In this document: positions 11,470 through 23,070 of the stretch, piece by piece
Layout: every line of letters begins with the position of its first letter
How positions within the stretch are numbered: the stretch's first letter is position 1
Assembly: GCF_000516985.1 (NCBI RefSeq)
Contig: NW_006917094.1
Span: 620,001 to 684,000 of the forward strand
Origin: Pestalotiopsis fici W106-1
Taxonomy: Eukaryota > Ascomycota > Sordariomycetes > Amphisphaeriales > Sporocadaceae
Direction: 5' to 3'
DNA: 64,000 nt
Program-made: the position numbers and the translations under genes
Notes under the pieces: model-generated
Told to the model about the DNA's origin: nothing
Database searches by the model: none
Seen by the model: only the letters and a program-made list of their open reading frames with translations

Positions 11470-11576
11470 TGTCCTCGGTGAGGCTCGAACTCACGACCTT
11501 CAGATATCTTGAAGTATTCAACCAAGTCATATATATGATATGAGACTGACGCTCTAACCAACTGAGCCACGAAGAC
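11470..11576 (-). tRNA. tRNA-Met (CAT), elongator type, with intron
   Basis: Read on the minus strand, the 7-bp acceptor stem GTCTTCG pairs with CGAGGAC (one G-U), with discriminator A at 11470. The D arm reads GCTC-AGTTGGTTA-GAGC, the T arm GTGAG-TTCGAGC-CTCAC, and the anticodon loop CTCATAA gives CAT. A 33-nt intron sits one base 3' of the anticodon, the canonical position; without it the gene is 74 nt. The internal promoter boxes (TGGCTCAGTTGG, GTTCGAGCC) are present. The loop and stem match the elongator rather than the initiator: the initiator hallmark AUCG T loop is absent. The gene is isolated in AT-rich DNA. Confidence 0.93.
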
Positions 11577-12652
11577 TTATTCTTATTGCACATCGGCCTT
11601 TTAAATTACGTTATCACCACATTATTGAGCATTTTGTAATTGTTCATGTTCCGTACTTCGATGGTGGCGTCCTCCTCTCTAATCTTTACTTCAGTGGTGA
11701 AGGCTGTTGGAACTTATCCCTTTGGTATTGATTCATATTGGTTGCGTACACCAAAGAAATGTTTCCCCCGAGCCATTGTCAATTTACATGAGTTCTCTCA
11801 ATAGTGGTGGGCTTGATCAGCAACAGACTCGTAATTACATGATAGAAATATTTAGCATGCCATGACCCACAGATCATAATAACGACATATGATTGAAGGC
11901 CTTGTAGATAGTATTACCCTTTTCGTCTTCTCTCATCATATCATTGTCTCACTGTATTGCTGTTCTGAAGGGAATTAACAGCAGTGAACCCGCGAGCGTT
12001 CTGAGCAAGGAATATTGCAAGCCTAACTACCAACTACCACTCAATACACAGGCCTTGCTGAAGATTAATTTCAATATCACTTTTTGGTTTCTGCATATTT
12101 TCATCGCTGTATAGTCGCAGTACACCCACCACTAATAAGAAGTGTTCCGTGCCACAACTGTAGACCTTGCTCGTTCTTCATGTGATTTGTATGGCTCGGA
12201 ATCGATATCATCATGGTAAATTGAGTATGAGTGAACGTAACATAAAGCAGTTTTGTACCAACTGACCGAATTTTTCATGATAACGTATTATTCAAACACA
12301 AACACAAGCTTGAAAGAATGTACCGCAACTCGGCATTGTGACTCTTTGTATGTCAGCGCTGTGTCATATAGCTCAATATCTATACTGATAATGGCCGCGC
12401 GCTTGTCATACAGTATTTACCATAGTGCTTGAAATTGCACAAACCCCGACAAAATCAACATGTTCACCGTGAGGGTTGAAGTGTTTGCAGGATGGAAAAG
12501 CGAGCCGGCCGCCAATTACCCGTATCTGTATACGCCGGGATATAGACTGTCCCAGCTCTCCAACCAGTGACTCTTGGAACATGCCTTTGTTGAGGTAGTG
12601 GACAGGTTTCAAAGCATCTTAATGTGGGCTTTCATTATGTACACTAGCTCAC
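11577..12652. other. AT-rich intergenic, no gene seen
   Basis: Low-complexity-leaning, TA-rich sequence next to the tRNA. ORFs are short and random-looking. It may be old repeat DNA decayed by mutation, but I cannot name an element. Confidence 0.4.
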
Positions 12653-13040
12653 ATGAACCAAGCTGAATATGGCCTTCGTGTAGGTTCAAATTGCAGTGAA
12701 AGGCCCCCAAGCGGTATTCTAAAGTATCACGAAAAAGCTCCCACTTGCTAATTCCTATTTGGGAAACTTGAAACATAAAAATGCGGCACTCCTCTATGGT
12801 CTACTATCATTGGCTCTTATACACCGAGCTGGCTCAGGCCTTCGTCAAAGCTAGATTTGCAGTGAAAAAAGCACCACTTGCTAATTGCTACTTGGGACAC
12901 TCATGCAATATGGTTTGTTGTGATTGGCCCATGAACCGACCTATGGCCTTTGCGTAGGTTAAAATTGCAGTGAAAACGGCGTCTAATCGTCACTGATTTA
13001 AGGCATCTTCTAAGATACCTGAAACATAAGAATGCGGCGC
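12653..13040 (+). repeat. Diverged direct repeats, three partial copies
   Basis: Two sequence blocks recur. Block A, of the type GGCCTTCGTGTAGGTTCAAA followed by TTGCAGTGAAAA, starts at about 12671, 12837 and 12945. Block B, of the type CACTTGCTAATTCCTATTTG and, in one form, GAAACATAAAAATGCGGC, is seen near 12741, 12875 and (end part only) 13017. Copies differ by many substitutions, so this is an old tandem array or nested insertion in AT-rich DNA. No ORF is associated. Confidence 0.65.
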
Positions 13041-13284
13041 TTATTTGGACAACGAAAAATTGTTGGCTCAGGGATTATTGCTGAACTCGATATTGAGTCG
13101 GCCCAACCACATGCGACCTCAGGTCCAGACCCTTCAGGACTTGGTGATCTCTATTAATGGTTTCTTATCGGTTTGCCAGTGTGTCGTAATGATACAAAGC
13201 CTATGATCTATGTAACTATGGCAGAAAACGTTCATATTACATAGAGGTATACTCATGTGGATTCTCGTCCATACGTAGAAAGCC
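13041..13284. other. AT-rich spacer
   Basis: Short stretch between the diverged repeats and a doubtful small ORF. Nothing is recognised. Confidence 0.4.
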
Positions 13285-13578
13285 TTAGGGATGCCCAACT
13301 TTGGCTAAGAACCGAGCCGGGCCTGAGCATAGTTTCATGAAATCGTATTTGCGGTTTGTCATTGTCCATACTTGTAGTCTTATAACAGCTACGATAATTA
13401 GGCCAATGATGATTGTCAGAATTTCATCACAGCAAGTCCGCTGAGAGGACAAAACCGGTGCATCAGAACTGTCTATCGCATAAATTCGATCGATCCCCGT
13501 GGCATTTTCAATTCGACTACTAGTTGCGCTATAGAATGCGCAAATCCCGACTTCCGCTGCAATGAGCAATTGAGCCAT
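13285..13578 (-). CDS. Small hypothetical membrane ORF (doubtful)
   Basis: An ATG-started frame of 97 codons. Its most notable feature is one hydrophobic stretch in the middle (EILTIIIGLIIVAVIRLQVW), preceded by a pair of cysteines (TCC). No family is recognised. It lies in AT-rich, gene-poor DNA where random hydrophobic ORFs are expected, and there is no supporting TATA box. It could be a real small membrane protein, a downstream exon of the broken-looking frame at 13912-14179, or chance. Confidence 0.2.
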   Translation of the reverse strand: MAQLLIAAEVGICAFYSATSSRIENATGIDRIYAIDSSDAPVLSSQRTCCDEILTIIIGLIIVAVIRLQVWTMTNRKYDFMKLCSGPARFLAKVGHP

Positions 13579-13679
13579 GCAAACAAGACAGAATAATGAC
13601 GATTCAAGTGATATCTATCACAATGTCATGATGTCATCTACTCCCTGCCGCTTCATGGTAACATGCTTCATCGGTAGTG

Positions 13680-14179
13680 TTATATGAGCGCCTGGCGCAT
13701 GAGGTCGGAGTCTGTACCGTGATCGGCATGTGCCCGGGGCGGTAACTGTCGGATCTGCCACCAAATTCCGATGGGTCTATCCGAAGCCTGAAGCCAGCCA
13801 GGTAGTCGGCTGTCTTGATACACGTCTTGTGACTGTATAATCATGCGCGCATATTCTGCTGTGCAAGCAATTGAAGCAGAAGACAAAATCGCGCAAGGTA
13901 AATCACTTGCGTCACTGGATATCAAGCAGAATAAATAGCTGTTTGGGCAGGCTATTGAAGCCACTGCAGTTCAAAATTGTTTGACCCTGGTAGAAGCGAA
14001 AAGAATTAAGAAATTCCCCGCATTCAATTGCATTGCCGCATGCAGGGCCGCATTGGTTTTTAGTACAGTTTGGCATAGCCCTGTCATACCCATAGCGCAG
14101 AACTTCGGCGTCGACCGTGGATAGAAGTGACTGACTAATGAGCCTCAAGAGCTAGAGTAATCGCGGGAGATAATCTCAT
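13680..14179 (-). pseudogene. Possible decayed small secreted Cys-rich gene
   Basis: On the minus strand an ATG at 14179 opens a 14-codon frame that begins like a signal peptide (MRLSPAITLAL) and then stops. The next frame (to 13912) continues with a cysteine-rich stretch, NCTKNQCGPACGNAIECGEF. A third overlapping frame (to 13680) has further cysteines. The switch between frames without obvious splice signals suggests either a frameshifted relic of a small secreted protein or chance ORFs. I cannot assign a family. Confidence 0.2.
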
Positions 14180-14543
14180 AAGCTGATGAATCTTATGAGA
14201 TATTCTTGGACCACTTGAGGGACACATAGAGAGATCTTCTCCACTATCCCAAACGTCTATCTATGTATTCACATTTTGTTTCTGGCACTGATTCTGCTTT
14301 GCCTGATTCAACTCTTTCCTCATACTAGGCATTCGCAATTCGTTCCGGTATCGTTACCCCACGTCACAACTTGCGAACTTCCGGCTGCTCAATCCCCGAC
14401 CCCGCCGACACCAAAGACTCGCCGTCAGATTGCGCCATCTCACCCTTTGCGAAAATCGGCATTGTGCACTGAAACAGCGATTCAATTGTTCCAATCAATT
14501 CCTTGGTGAAAAAAGCCTGCCGATTCCCAAATCCTTTTCCACA
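14180..14543. other. Leader region of the GTP cyclohydrolase II gene
   Basis: A short dyad (TCTCATAAG and its inverted copy CTTATGAGA) lies at about 14174-14201. It is followed by a pyrimidine- and CA-rich leader before the ATG at 14544. No gene is seen. Confidence 0.4.
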
Positions 14544-15774
14544 ATGGATCGGAGGAAACAAGAGACAGAGCAGTGGCACGAGGAGACGGCCGACTTGCCG
14601 TCCTTCTACTCCCCGCGATCGCGGCCTGTTGGCGACCAAGAAACCGCGGCACCCAACACTACCCAGCTGCAGCGGGACGGCCTGTCTCTCGCGGCCTTGT
14701 CTTCGCTCAATGACCAGCCGAGGCCATCCACTGCTGCCTCGACGCATTCAGACGACCAAGCGCCTCCTCCGCCCTCGTTACTCTCTCCTCAATTCACCCC
14801 GCCGGCGACACCGGGCACCGCAACGCCGTCGACGGAGCAGCCCCGAAGCGTTCCTGTAGATTCCTCCCTGCCCTCTGGCGGAGCGGGAGTCAAGCGGCCG
14901 AAACTTCTCCAAACATTGCCAGAAGTACAATGTATCGTCCGAGCACGAATCCCGACCGTAACCGGAACCGAAATGTTCCTGCACCTGTACACGAACAACG
15001 TGGACAACAAGGAGCACCTTGCCATTGTCTTTGGAAACAATATCCGCAGCAAGAGTCTTGATGCGCCACGGGAAGGAGAAACAGAGATGGACCGAATGGT
15101 CCGTGGCGCGTACACGGGCAGACTCTTCCCTGGACGAACGAGCAGTGGCATGGCTGGTCCTTCAACGGCCGCCCCGCAACCAGAAACACCAAATGGGCCA
15201 CCTCTGGTGAGAATCCACTCCGAGTGCTACACGGGAGAGACGGCATGGTCAGCGCGGTGCGATTGTGGTGAGCAGCTTGACGAGGCGGCTCGATTAATGG
15301 CTCTCCCTTCACAGACTAGAAATGGTGGCATCATCATTTACTTGCGGCAAGAAGGCCGAGGTATCGGCCTGGGCGAGAAACTCAAGGCCTATAACCTGCA
15401 AGATCTGGGCTCGGACACCGTGGAAGCAAACTTGCTGCTTAGGCACCCGGCCGATGCGAGAAGTTACGGCCTAGCTACTGCTATGTTGTTGGACCTGGGC
15501 CAAGAGGAGGTCAGGCTGCTCACAAACAACCCAGACAAGATTCGTGCAGTCGAAGGACCCAACAGAGAAGTCAGAGTCAAGGAGAGAGTGGCCATGGTAC
15601 CTTTGAGTTGGAAAGGCAAGGGTGGTTTTAGAAGCCAGGAGGTGGAAGGATATCTGAAGACAAAGGTATGTTTTCCTGAATCTCGAATAATTAAGGAGGA
15701 AAGACTAACAAGTTCACTAGATTGAAAAGATGGGACATATGCTGGATATGGGAGGAGTGCCTCCGACCTCGTGA
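14544..15774 (+). CDS. RIB1: GTP cyclohydrolase II
   Basis: Two exons, 14544-15665 and 15721-15774; the 55-nt intron has donor GTATGT, branch GACTAAC and acceptor TAG. The product has 391 residues. It catalyses the first committed step of riboflavin synthesis, opening GTP to a diaminopyrimidine with loss of formate and pyrophosphate. Conserved motifs: [10 protein letters not shown], then [11 protein letters not shown] with the three zinc cysteines C228, C239 and C241; [32 protein letters not shown]; and [12 protein letters not shown] Pro/Ser/Thr-rich disordered extension covers about residues 1-115, before the catalytic domain. There is no fused DHBP synthase, as expected for fungal Rib1. I chose the ATG at 14544 because the upstream frame is a leader-like sequence and this is the first ATG with good context (ACAATGG). 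Confidence 0.93.
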
Positions 15775-16779
15775 TCTCGTGCAATATGCATGGATCGTAC
15801 CAGTCAATGAAGCGACGTGTTTCTCTGTCATTTGGGCATCACACAGAAAAGGCACCATGTTGGAAAAAAAAAGCAAGAGATGCTTGACAATTGGGAAACA
15901 ATGATCGAAAATGGTTGGAGCAGCATGTTGCATTTAGATGCGCCAGTTCACACTACATCTTACCAGGATCTTTGCATGCTGGCGTCGCGTTGCTGTCCGA
16001 AGCCATACCTGCAAACGAGAATCGAAAAAATAATTAAATGACCGACGATGACATAAGGAGCGGGAATGTATAAAATCAAAGGTCATGTCGAGGCTGTTTC
16101 AACGGCTGATCACGGGGCTGACTATATGAACTTTGAGGATTGTCAAACGAGCCGGACCATATAGATTTGGTGGCAGAATCTTCATAGCGATAGATTTATC
16201 ATAAGCACATGCACATAAAGAAATGTATAAACATAGGGTTCAGTACTCGAACATTATAGTCTGACTAGTCAGGTGCATATGCTCCTGATCAATACGCAGA
16301 AATTTGATTGTCTATACGTGGGAGATGTACGGAAAAAGTCTTTAATGGCTCGCCGTACTTGGCAAAGCAATGTTCGTGTCGAGTTACCCGCTCACTCACA
16401 ATACGTCGAGTGCCATGATAGTGGTTACCCCACTATCGATGGAGTTCTTGCCGCTTTCCAGGGTCCATTGGCGCAAACTGAACTGGTCTCTGCTAGCGCG
16501 TTGGCCCGCTGTCGCGGGTCTAAATGTTCAAGCTTTAATCGCGTCACAAATCGATAACATTTCTCTAGCTGTCGCATCTCTTGATGCAGAGTAAATCCAC
16601 GACATGGCACTCTAACCCCCTCTATTGACCAGCATGACACTCTGTAGACGTTGTCAAAATTTTCAGCAACTTGTAACTCACATTTAGACGGCCAGAAAGA
16701 AGCGACATTTGGACGTGTGGAAACAGGCGCCCTGTACACCTCGCCCGCCCTCTATCCCGTACGACCTGCGCATGTCTTC
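15775..16779. other. Intergenic, no gene seen
   Basis: Region between two genes on the plus strand. The first part is probably the 3' UTR of the GTP cyclohydrolase II gene. Only short ORFs are present, and the last of them is the 5' extension of the next gene's frame. Confidence 0.45.
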
Positions 16780-19700
16780 ATGATGGCTTCGCATTTACGA
16801 CTGCGCCTGGTGGTTCGTCGCAACGGCCTTCCTGAGACAAATATTATCTGGCCTGTTCCTTTGGAGAACAAGCCTACCATTGCAAAGCTCCTTGAAGATG
16901 TTAATCAAATTCTGCCTTTGGAAAGCGCGGATTGGGGCCTGGAAGATTATGCGGTCGAGCTCAAAGGCAGCGACGGTGTCTACTTTGAGTGTTTGCACTT
17001 TCAGCCTGTACAGAGTGTCTTGAAGGAGGATGATCAAGTCTTGTGAGTCCCTCCCACATCACAAATTGGCAGAGAACTAACAAGTCTCCTAGCATCCGGC
17101 CACTCTTCACAGACGACATCCGACGACGCCGAGTGAGCGGGCGCCACCAGATATCAAACGATGGAAGGCATTTGATTGATGGCCTGGCATTTGGAAGGCC
17201 TTTGCTTGGGGCACCAAGAGGTCGACCAGTCTTTGACATTCCGCCTCGAAAGCGACGGCGCGTCGGACCTACAGAACAAGATGACTTGGACGAGGATGAT
17301 GAAGATGATGCAGATTACGGCGAGCCACAAGAGGAGCAGGAGCCGATGCTACTTCTCACCAATGGAGAAGATCAGATCCCGAGTCGCAGAAAGAGCGTGA
17401 GGATAGCGGCTGACTTTGATAATCTGGACTCTGACAACGATCTTGGCAACGAGAACGACGAGGAGATCGAAGATGAGCAGCTCGAAGACGATGTCTCAAT
17501 GGAGCACACTTCCGAGGAAGACGAGGATGATGACATGGAATACGAGCAAGACGAAGCCGAAGACGACCTGGAAAAAGAGCTCGAAGACCTCCAGAGCAGC
17601 GCCGAAGAAGACCATGTACAAAACGACGAGGAAATCCCCGTCTCGAAAAGTTCTGCCAACAATGAAACCAGGCAGACAAGTCGTCGGGCTTCCCGTGCCA
17701 CAGCGAAAGAGAACGACACTACCAGTGCAGAGCCTACTGGTCAACGGGTGGCTGGTGAGAAACCCAAGGATGAAGTCGGTGCTCTTCTCACCGCATTCCC
17801 GACGGCGCCTGTTCAAGTCTGCCGCGAGGTCCTGGCGGCAGAAGTGGGAGATTTGCGAAAGTCTTATCTTACATTGTCGCAGGCTTTTGCGCCAAAGTTG
17901 CCAGAGTCTGAGCTTCTGAAGCGTTGGCGAAACAGAGATGATCATTCTGCCGAGGAGAGTAACGAAGGTTCTGTTGAAGAGGACGGAGTCGCTGATGGAG
18001 ACGTTGGTGGCGACGAGGATTTGGAAGAAGACGAGGACGACGATGAAGATGATGATGACGAAGTCACGCCATTCATTCGACGTTTTGATCGCCAAGGCTT
18101 ACCCCCTGGATCCATCTCGTCTGGGAATGCCTTGAAAGCTATGGCTGCAATATCCAAGTCATTCGAGACCGATAAATCTGACAGTAATAGCAAGTCTACG
18201 TCGCAAACTCTCACCAGTGGCAGGCTCAGTTTCGAGGAGCCTGGAAAAGCCAAGTCCGCCGAGGATGAGGAGGAAACGTCAAGCAGCGGCACCAGCTCGA
18301 GTTCCGAGGAGGGCGAAGTAAATGACGAGTCGTCATCGGATGATGCCTCTTCTAGTGATGAGCAATCTGGCGGCGATGGCGATGCGGCCAAGGGCAAAGG
18401 CCCCGAAGCTTCAGATACGAGCAGCAGCGATGACGACAGCGATAGTGACAGCGACAGTGCCCCTGAAGAACGATCAGCAAAAACTGGCGCCATCACTCGG
18501 GGTCAGAGATCATTAGGCAACGCACTCGGACCAACCAGTCCGGTTGCTAGTTCTAGCAGCAGCGAGGATTCTGATGCGGACGATGAAACATCTTCAGATG
18601 ACAGTTCCGAAGACGACAGCAGCGATGAAGATACAAGCTCTGAATCTGACAGTGAAGAAACAGAAATGTCAGAGGAAAAGGCAGGGCCAAATTCGAAATC
18701 GGCACCGGCTATACCAAGTGGTGCAGGTTCACAAGAACAGCCGAGTTCAGAACCAGCTGTATACACAGGCGTTCCTGGAGCAGGCAAAATATCGACCAAG
18801 AAGCGCAATGCTCGACGTAGAGTCGCGGCCAAGCACAAGGCGGCCCAATCTCAGTCTGCAGAAAGCCCCATCCTGGGCACAACGACGGACTCAAATGTAT
18901 CCGTTTCAGTTGTTCCAGACTCTTCAACAAAGACCACTGAAAAGAGCAAGGCAGAAATTGAAAAAGAGCTTTTTGAGGCCAAGCGAAAAGCTCTCCTCGA
19001 AGCCCTCGCCAGCGGTGGTGTTGAGGTCGGTCCTAGTGGTGAATCCACTCTTGATAGCTCTCAGGTCAGCCAGAAGCGAAAACGAGACGAAGCTACTCCT
19101 GCAAAACTTGATCAGACATCGCAGCAACCCTCGAGCACAGTGACTGGAGGAAATACCGTCAATGCCGAGGAAGAATCACCATCTTCCACGCAAAAGCGAC
19201 GCCGTCTAGATCTTGGGGCAGGTCGACGAATGTTATTCGGCGCACTCGGCCTACGGAATCCCAAGAGCAAGGATGACGAAGAAAAGCTACGGGATAAGCT
19301 CATGAAAGACGTCAAACCATTGCAAAACGCTCGATTAGTTGCCGACGGACTGGAGACCAAAAAGCCTGAGGCAGAGAAGCCTAAGGAGTCCGCCGACGTT
19401 GATGAAAATGCTTGGCGAGAAAAGATCACCTACCGCGCTGTAGAATGTTGCCAGGAGGGAGTTGAGCTGAGCGAACCACCTTTCCCTTTTGTGCAGCGCT
19501 GGGATCCGCAACAACAGAATGCCTGGTTTCAAAAGAACAACAAGCGTGGGGGGAAAGGAAAGAAGGCTGAACGCAACCAGTCTCACTTTTACCAACAAGA
19601 TGATAGCCGCTCAAGGTCCCACGACGAATCCCACGATTGGGTAGAGAACTATCAGGACACAACCTTTAACAGCGCACAGCAGCTCGATGATGTTCCCATG

Positions 19701-21959
19701 GAGCTCAACTATGATGATGTGGAGGAGCCTGATGTGAGCAAAAACGTGGATGAGACCACGCGCCTGACCGACATTGATGATCTACCGTCACTACCCAAGA
19801 ACCTGGATGATCTGCTGCCGCTCCGTCCTGGCGAGGCCCAGAATGGCATGGTCATAACATGGAAACAATTCATTCTTTCCAAGGCCACCAATTGGCAACC
19901 TCAGGTGCTCAGCTTGACCGGCGTCATCTGTAGGATCGATGATGACGCAACGGGCTTAGAGGTCATGCTGGCTAAACGCGACCGAGAACTGGAACAAACA
20001 GAGAAACAATACGACGATCTGACAGGTCAACGCGTATATGATAAGTTCGACGCGCCTGATACAGAAGATGAAGCAGAAGATGAGGAGACGAGACGAATGA
20101 ACGAAGGCTATCGTACGCTCAGTTTTTCCGCCATCATGGAGCCCCGAGTCTTGCAGCCGGCCATACCCCTAGAAGAAGCTAGTCAAGAGCCTACAATCCC
20201 GTCAATCGAGGACGAGCCCACAGAACCCGTAGTGCCCAAGGAAATTTCCACCCACGCCGAGGTCACTGATGAAACTACAAGCCAACCAGAGGAAGTCACT
20301 GCTGATGTGGATTGTACTACCGACTTGAAAGACACGACTTTTGAAGGCTTCGATGACACGGTGCCCCCAGAAGAAGAATCCTGCTCAGATGCTAGCGAGA
20401 ACAAAGTGAAGACTCCCGTCGCTGCCGTCACAAATGGACTCGACCAAGAGTCCGAAGCATTGGTAGAAGGTACTGCACAAGATCCCTCCCTCCAAGATTC
20501 GGAAAAAGCCCGGTCGCCAGCCGAGAAATCAGTATCTGACCTTTCACAGGTCAGTAGCCCTTCACGCCAATTGCACGACGAAACGACAAGCATGCTATAT
20601 GGCTTGTCGGCTGGCGACGAGCAGTCCTTGGGGCCCTCTTGTGACATTCCTTCCACGCCATCGGCATCAGCACCAAATGTGGACATGATGGTCTCTGACC
20701 CGGTTCACGACCAGGATGAAACATCAATCCAAATTCACGAGACCGATGTCATTATGGGGACGCCGAGATTTACATACCCCAGACCTGAAGCGCCTCCATC
20801 GTCTACAAGCAGCGTTCACAGTGGAAGGCAACTTGATCTATCCATGGACTTGGGCGTTGATCAGCCACTGTCGTTCCGAGCCATGACTGATGACTCTGCG
20901 GAGATGAACGATGTTGACGCTCCTGCTGCGACAGGAGATAGTCAAGCAAACAGCAATCATGACGAGGAAACAACGCCAGTCCCCCCTTCACCACAAAAGG
21001 GTAAGGATTTTGATACTCCAAAAAAATCGACGCCACGAATGAAAGAAAGTCCGTCGAATAAGGACGTGGCGGACTCGAATGCCTCTACTCCTTGTTCGCT
21101 CGCCTCTTTGGGCACAGTCTGGTGTACAGCAGTCTCATCTCGCCAGACGCAGAGTCCCTCAAAATCGCAACTTCTCTCTATTTTGAGATCCCAAAAGTCT
21201 CAGCGGGCCAGTGAACGCGACTTAGAGTATGAAGCGGCCATGCGAAAACTTGACGGTTTCTCTGATGACGATGACGAGGATGAAACTTCACAAAGTGTCA
21301 GCAAGATAAGCGACAGCTTCGCGTCCAAGTCATCCAAACTACCCGTGACATCTTCTTCCTTTAGCGCCGCCGTGAACAACGATTGGAACATGGGGAACGA
21401 CCCTGAATCTGATCGGCTGTCCCCGCTACCAACTCACGCCCGGACGGATGTTGCAATCTCCCCTCCGCCCACTTCTCGTCGTCGAGCTCCTGTTCAAGAA
21501 TATCCGATCCCCTCATCATCTTCACCACCACCTCGTATCAAGCAACGAGTCTCCCCTCCTCCTGTTGGGGCAAGGAGAAAGTCGGAAAGAGTTTCCTCTT
21601 CGAGGTTCTCCCTTCCACCCGGCACGCAAGTTTTAGAAATCAGCTCTGATAGCGACGAGCCGAAGTTTACTGAACATTATGCCGACGATGACAAGGACGA
21701 TACCTACTCTCCGGCCAACGACCTGGCCAAGGACGATTTTTCTCCTGCCAGTCTACCAAGAGGATCGGGTTGGGTCAAGAAAACCCGCCTTCCGAAAAGT
21801 TCTTCGGCTCCAGTGGCTTCTCAAAAGAAGGCCGCAAAAGTGAGCAGGGCAGCTAGTGCCTCGCAGAGCTCATATGGATCTCAACTCAAGAGAATGGAGA
21901 GTGCGGCTGCTGCCATGAAGAGGTTGAACAAGGGGCGCAAATCAAGTGCAAAGTTCTAG
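16780..21959 (+). CDS. Large acidic coilin-like nuclear protein
   Basis: Two exons, 16780-17042 and 17093-21959 (50-nt intron: GTGAGT, GAACTAAC, CTAG), giving 1709 residues. A second ATG follows directly. Residues 4-100 form a compact domain (LRLRLVVRR, then TIAKLLEDVNQILPL, then VELKGSDGVYF, ending EDDQVLFIRPL) with the order and spacing of the coilin N-terminal self-interaction domain. A basic cluster, RKRRR at 140-144, can be a nuclear signal. Long Asp/Glu/Ser tracts follow (about 150-260 and 470-615), full of CK2-type sites. Near 862-890, KITYRAVECC followed by FVQRWDPQQQ resembles the start of coilin's Tudor-like domain, and at about 1007-1050 there is VITWKQFIL and a beta-rich tail. The C-terminal third is Ser/Pro-rich with basic patches. 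A role in nuclear bodies or snRNP biogenesis is inference from this resemblance. Confidence 0.8.
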
Positions 21960-22586
21960 GAGGCAATTGCCTTTGGATTTTGAGGCGCTTCGAGACAAGC
22001 AGCCAACGAACCTGTAGAACTGCGTGTCAAAGAATTTTGGTAGTATTCGTAGACTTTACTATATACCCGGTCAGCACTTTTGAGTTTATCAAGTCTTGAC
22101 AATGCACATGAACAAGCTTCTTGAACATGCCACCGTAATGATTATAGCCTTATGGTGCTGGTATTGGTCACGTAAGTCACAATGAACCCATCATCGTATT
22201 CATCTCACGGCCACGAGGGGTCACTGTCTCCAAATTTCCAGACCGGTACGGCTTGATAATGCTGACCCTCTCAGCAAGAATATTTCGGCCCAAATGAGAC
22301 TTAGTAGAATCAATCGATAGCAACTCGTGCTATGCACACCAGTTGGAGTTGTCCATCTCACAATCCTGCCACTCGTTTGAAGGCGCCTTCATTCAAGACA
22401 ATTGACCCCATTCCATTCCAAGAAAGTATCAAGAAAGGCGATAGGAAGCGTGTTTTGTTCATGTTGTATTTCGTTTGCCGAGTAGCCGTTCCCAACACTG
22501 GGTATATGTACACAGTTTCATGCCCTTTGCTTCCACTTTGACCTGTCATGGCCTTGTCTGTCCGTCTCTCTCTAGTTGGTCTTTCT
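21960..22586. other. Intergenic between convergent genes
   Basis: Shared 3' flanks of the coilin-like gene (plus) and the NDUFB7 gene (minus). No gene or structured element is recognised. Confidence 0.5.
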
Positions 22587-23070
22587 TTAATTGCTTCTGG
22601 CACCCTCCTTGGCTTCCCTCAACTCGTTCATCTTGGCCACGCGCTTCTTGAACTCGTCGTATTGGCACTTTTCGTAACTGTGTCGCTCGTCCTGTATATT
22701 TTGCCCAAGGAGTTAGTCTCTGGGATGAGTGCTCTGGCTTTGCGCTTCTCTTCTTTCGTCTTGAAGCGGAGATGGCATATCTCGCTTCGTTCGAGTACCC
22801 GGAGAGAGGGGGGATCAATTGCAACGTACGCCGCACTTCCACGGAAGGTAGTAGGTGTCCACCCGGCATCGGTTGAGGGGGATCAAGAGGTTGGCGCAGC
22901 TGTCTCGGTAGGCAATAGGGAGCTTGGCCTCGCGCATCTCCTCGCGAGTTGCCTCTGTTTTTTTTCCAACATTTCCGTGGTTAGCGAATTAGGACCCTCC
23001 CAAAATCTCCCAATTGGATTACGAGGCATGCGCGCTTACTCGGCAACGATTCGAAAGAGCTTCCGGCCAT
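22587..23070 (-). CDS. NADH:ubiquinone oxidoreductase subunit NDUFB7 (B18)
   Basis: Three exons on the minus strand: 23070-23040, 22954-22830 and 22691-22587, joined across introns GTAAGC...CAG (85 nt) and GTACGT...CAG (138 nt). The spliced product has 86 residues and all frames join cleanly. It has the twin CX9C signature of this mitochondrial intermembrane-space-facing complex I accessory subunit: C30/C40 in CANLLIPLNRC and C51/C61 in CGDERHSYEKC. The flanks TYYLPWK and QYDEFKKRVAKMNELR are also typical. Proteins of this kind are imported and oxidised by the Mia40 pathway, which fits the lack of a presequence. Length matches the family. No single ORF spans the gene, so ORF-based annotation would miss it. 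Confidence 0.93.

Noticed and set aside
20183..20686. 167-codon minus-strand frame in the coilin-like gene
   Set aside because: Ser/Val-rich antisense of acidic low-complexity coding sequence; no independent support.
22546..22869. 107-codon minus-strand frame over the NDUFB7 gene
   Set aside because: It reads through the second intron in the wrong frame; the spliced model restores both CX9C pairs.
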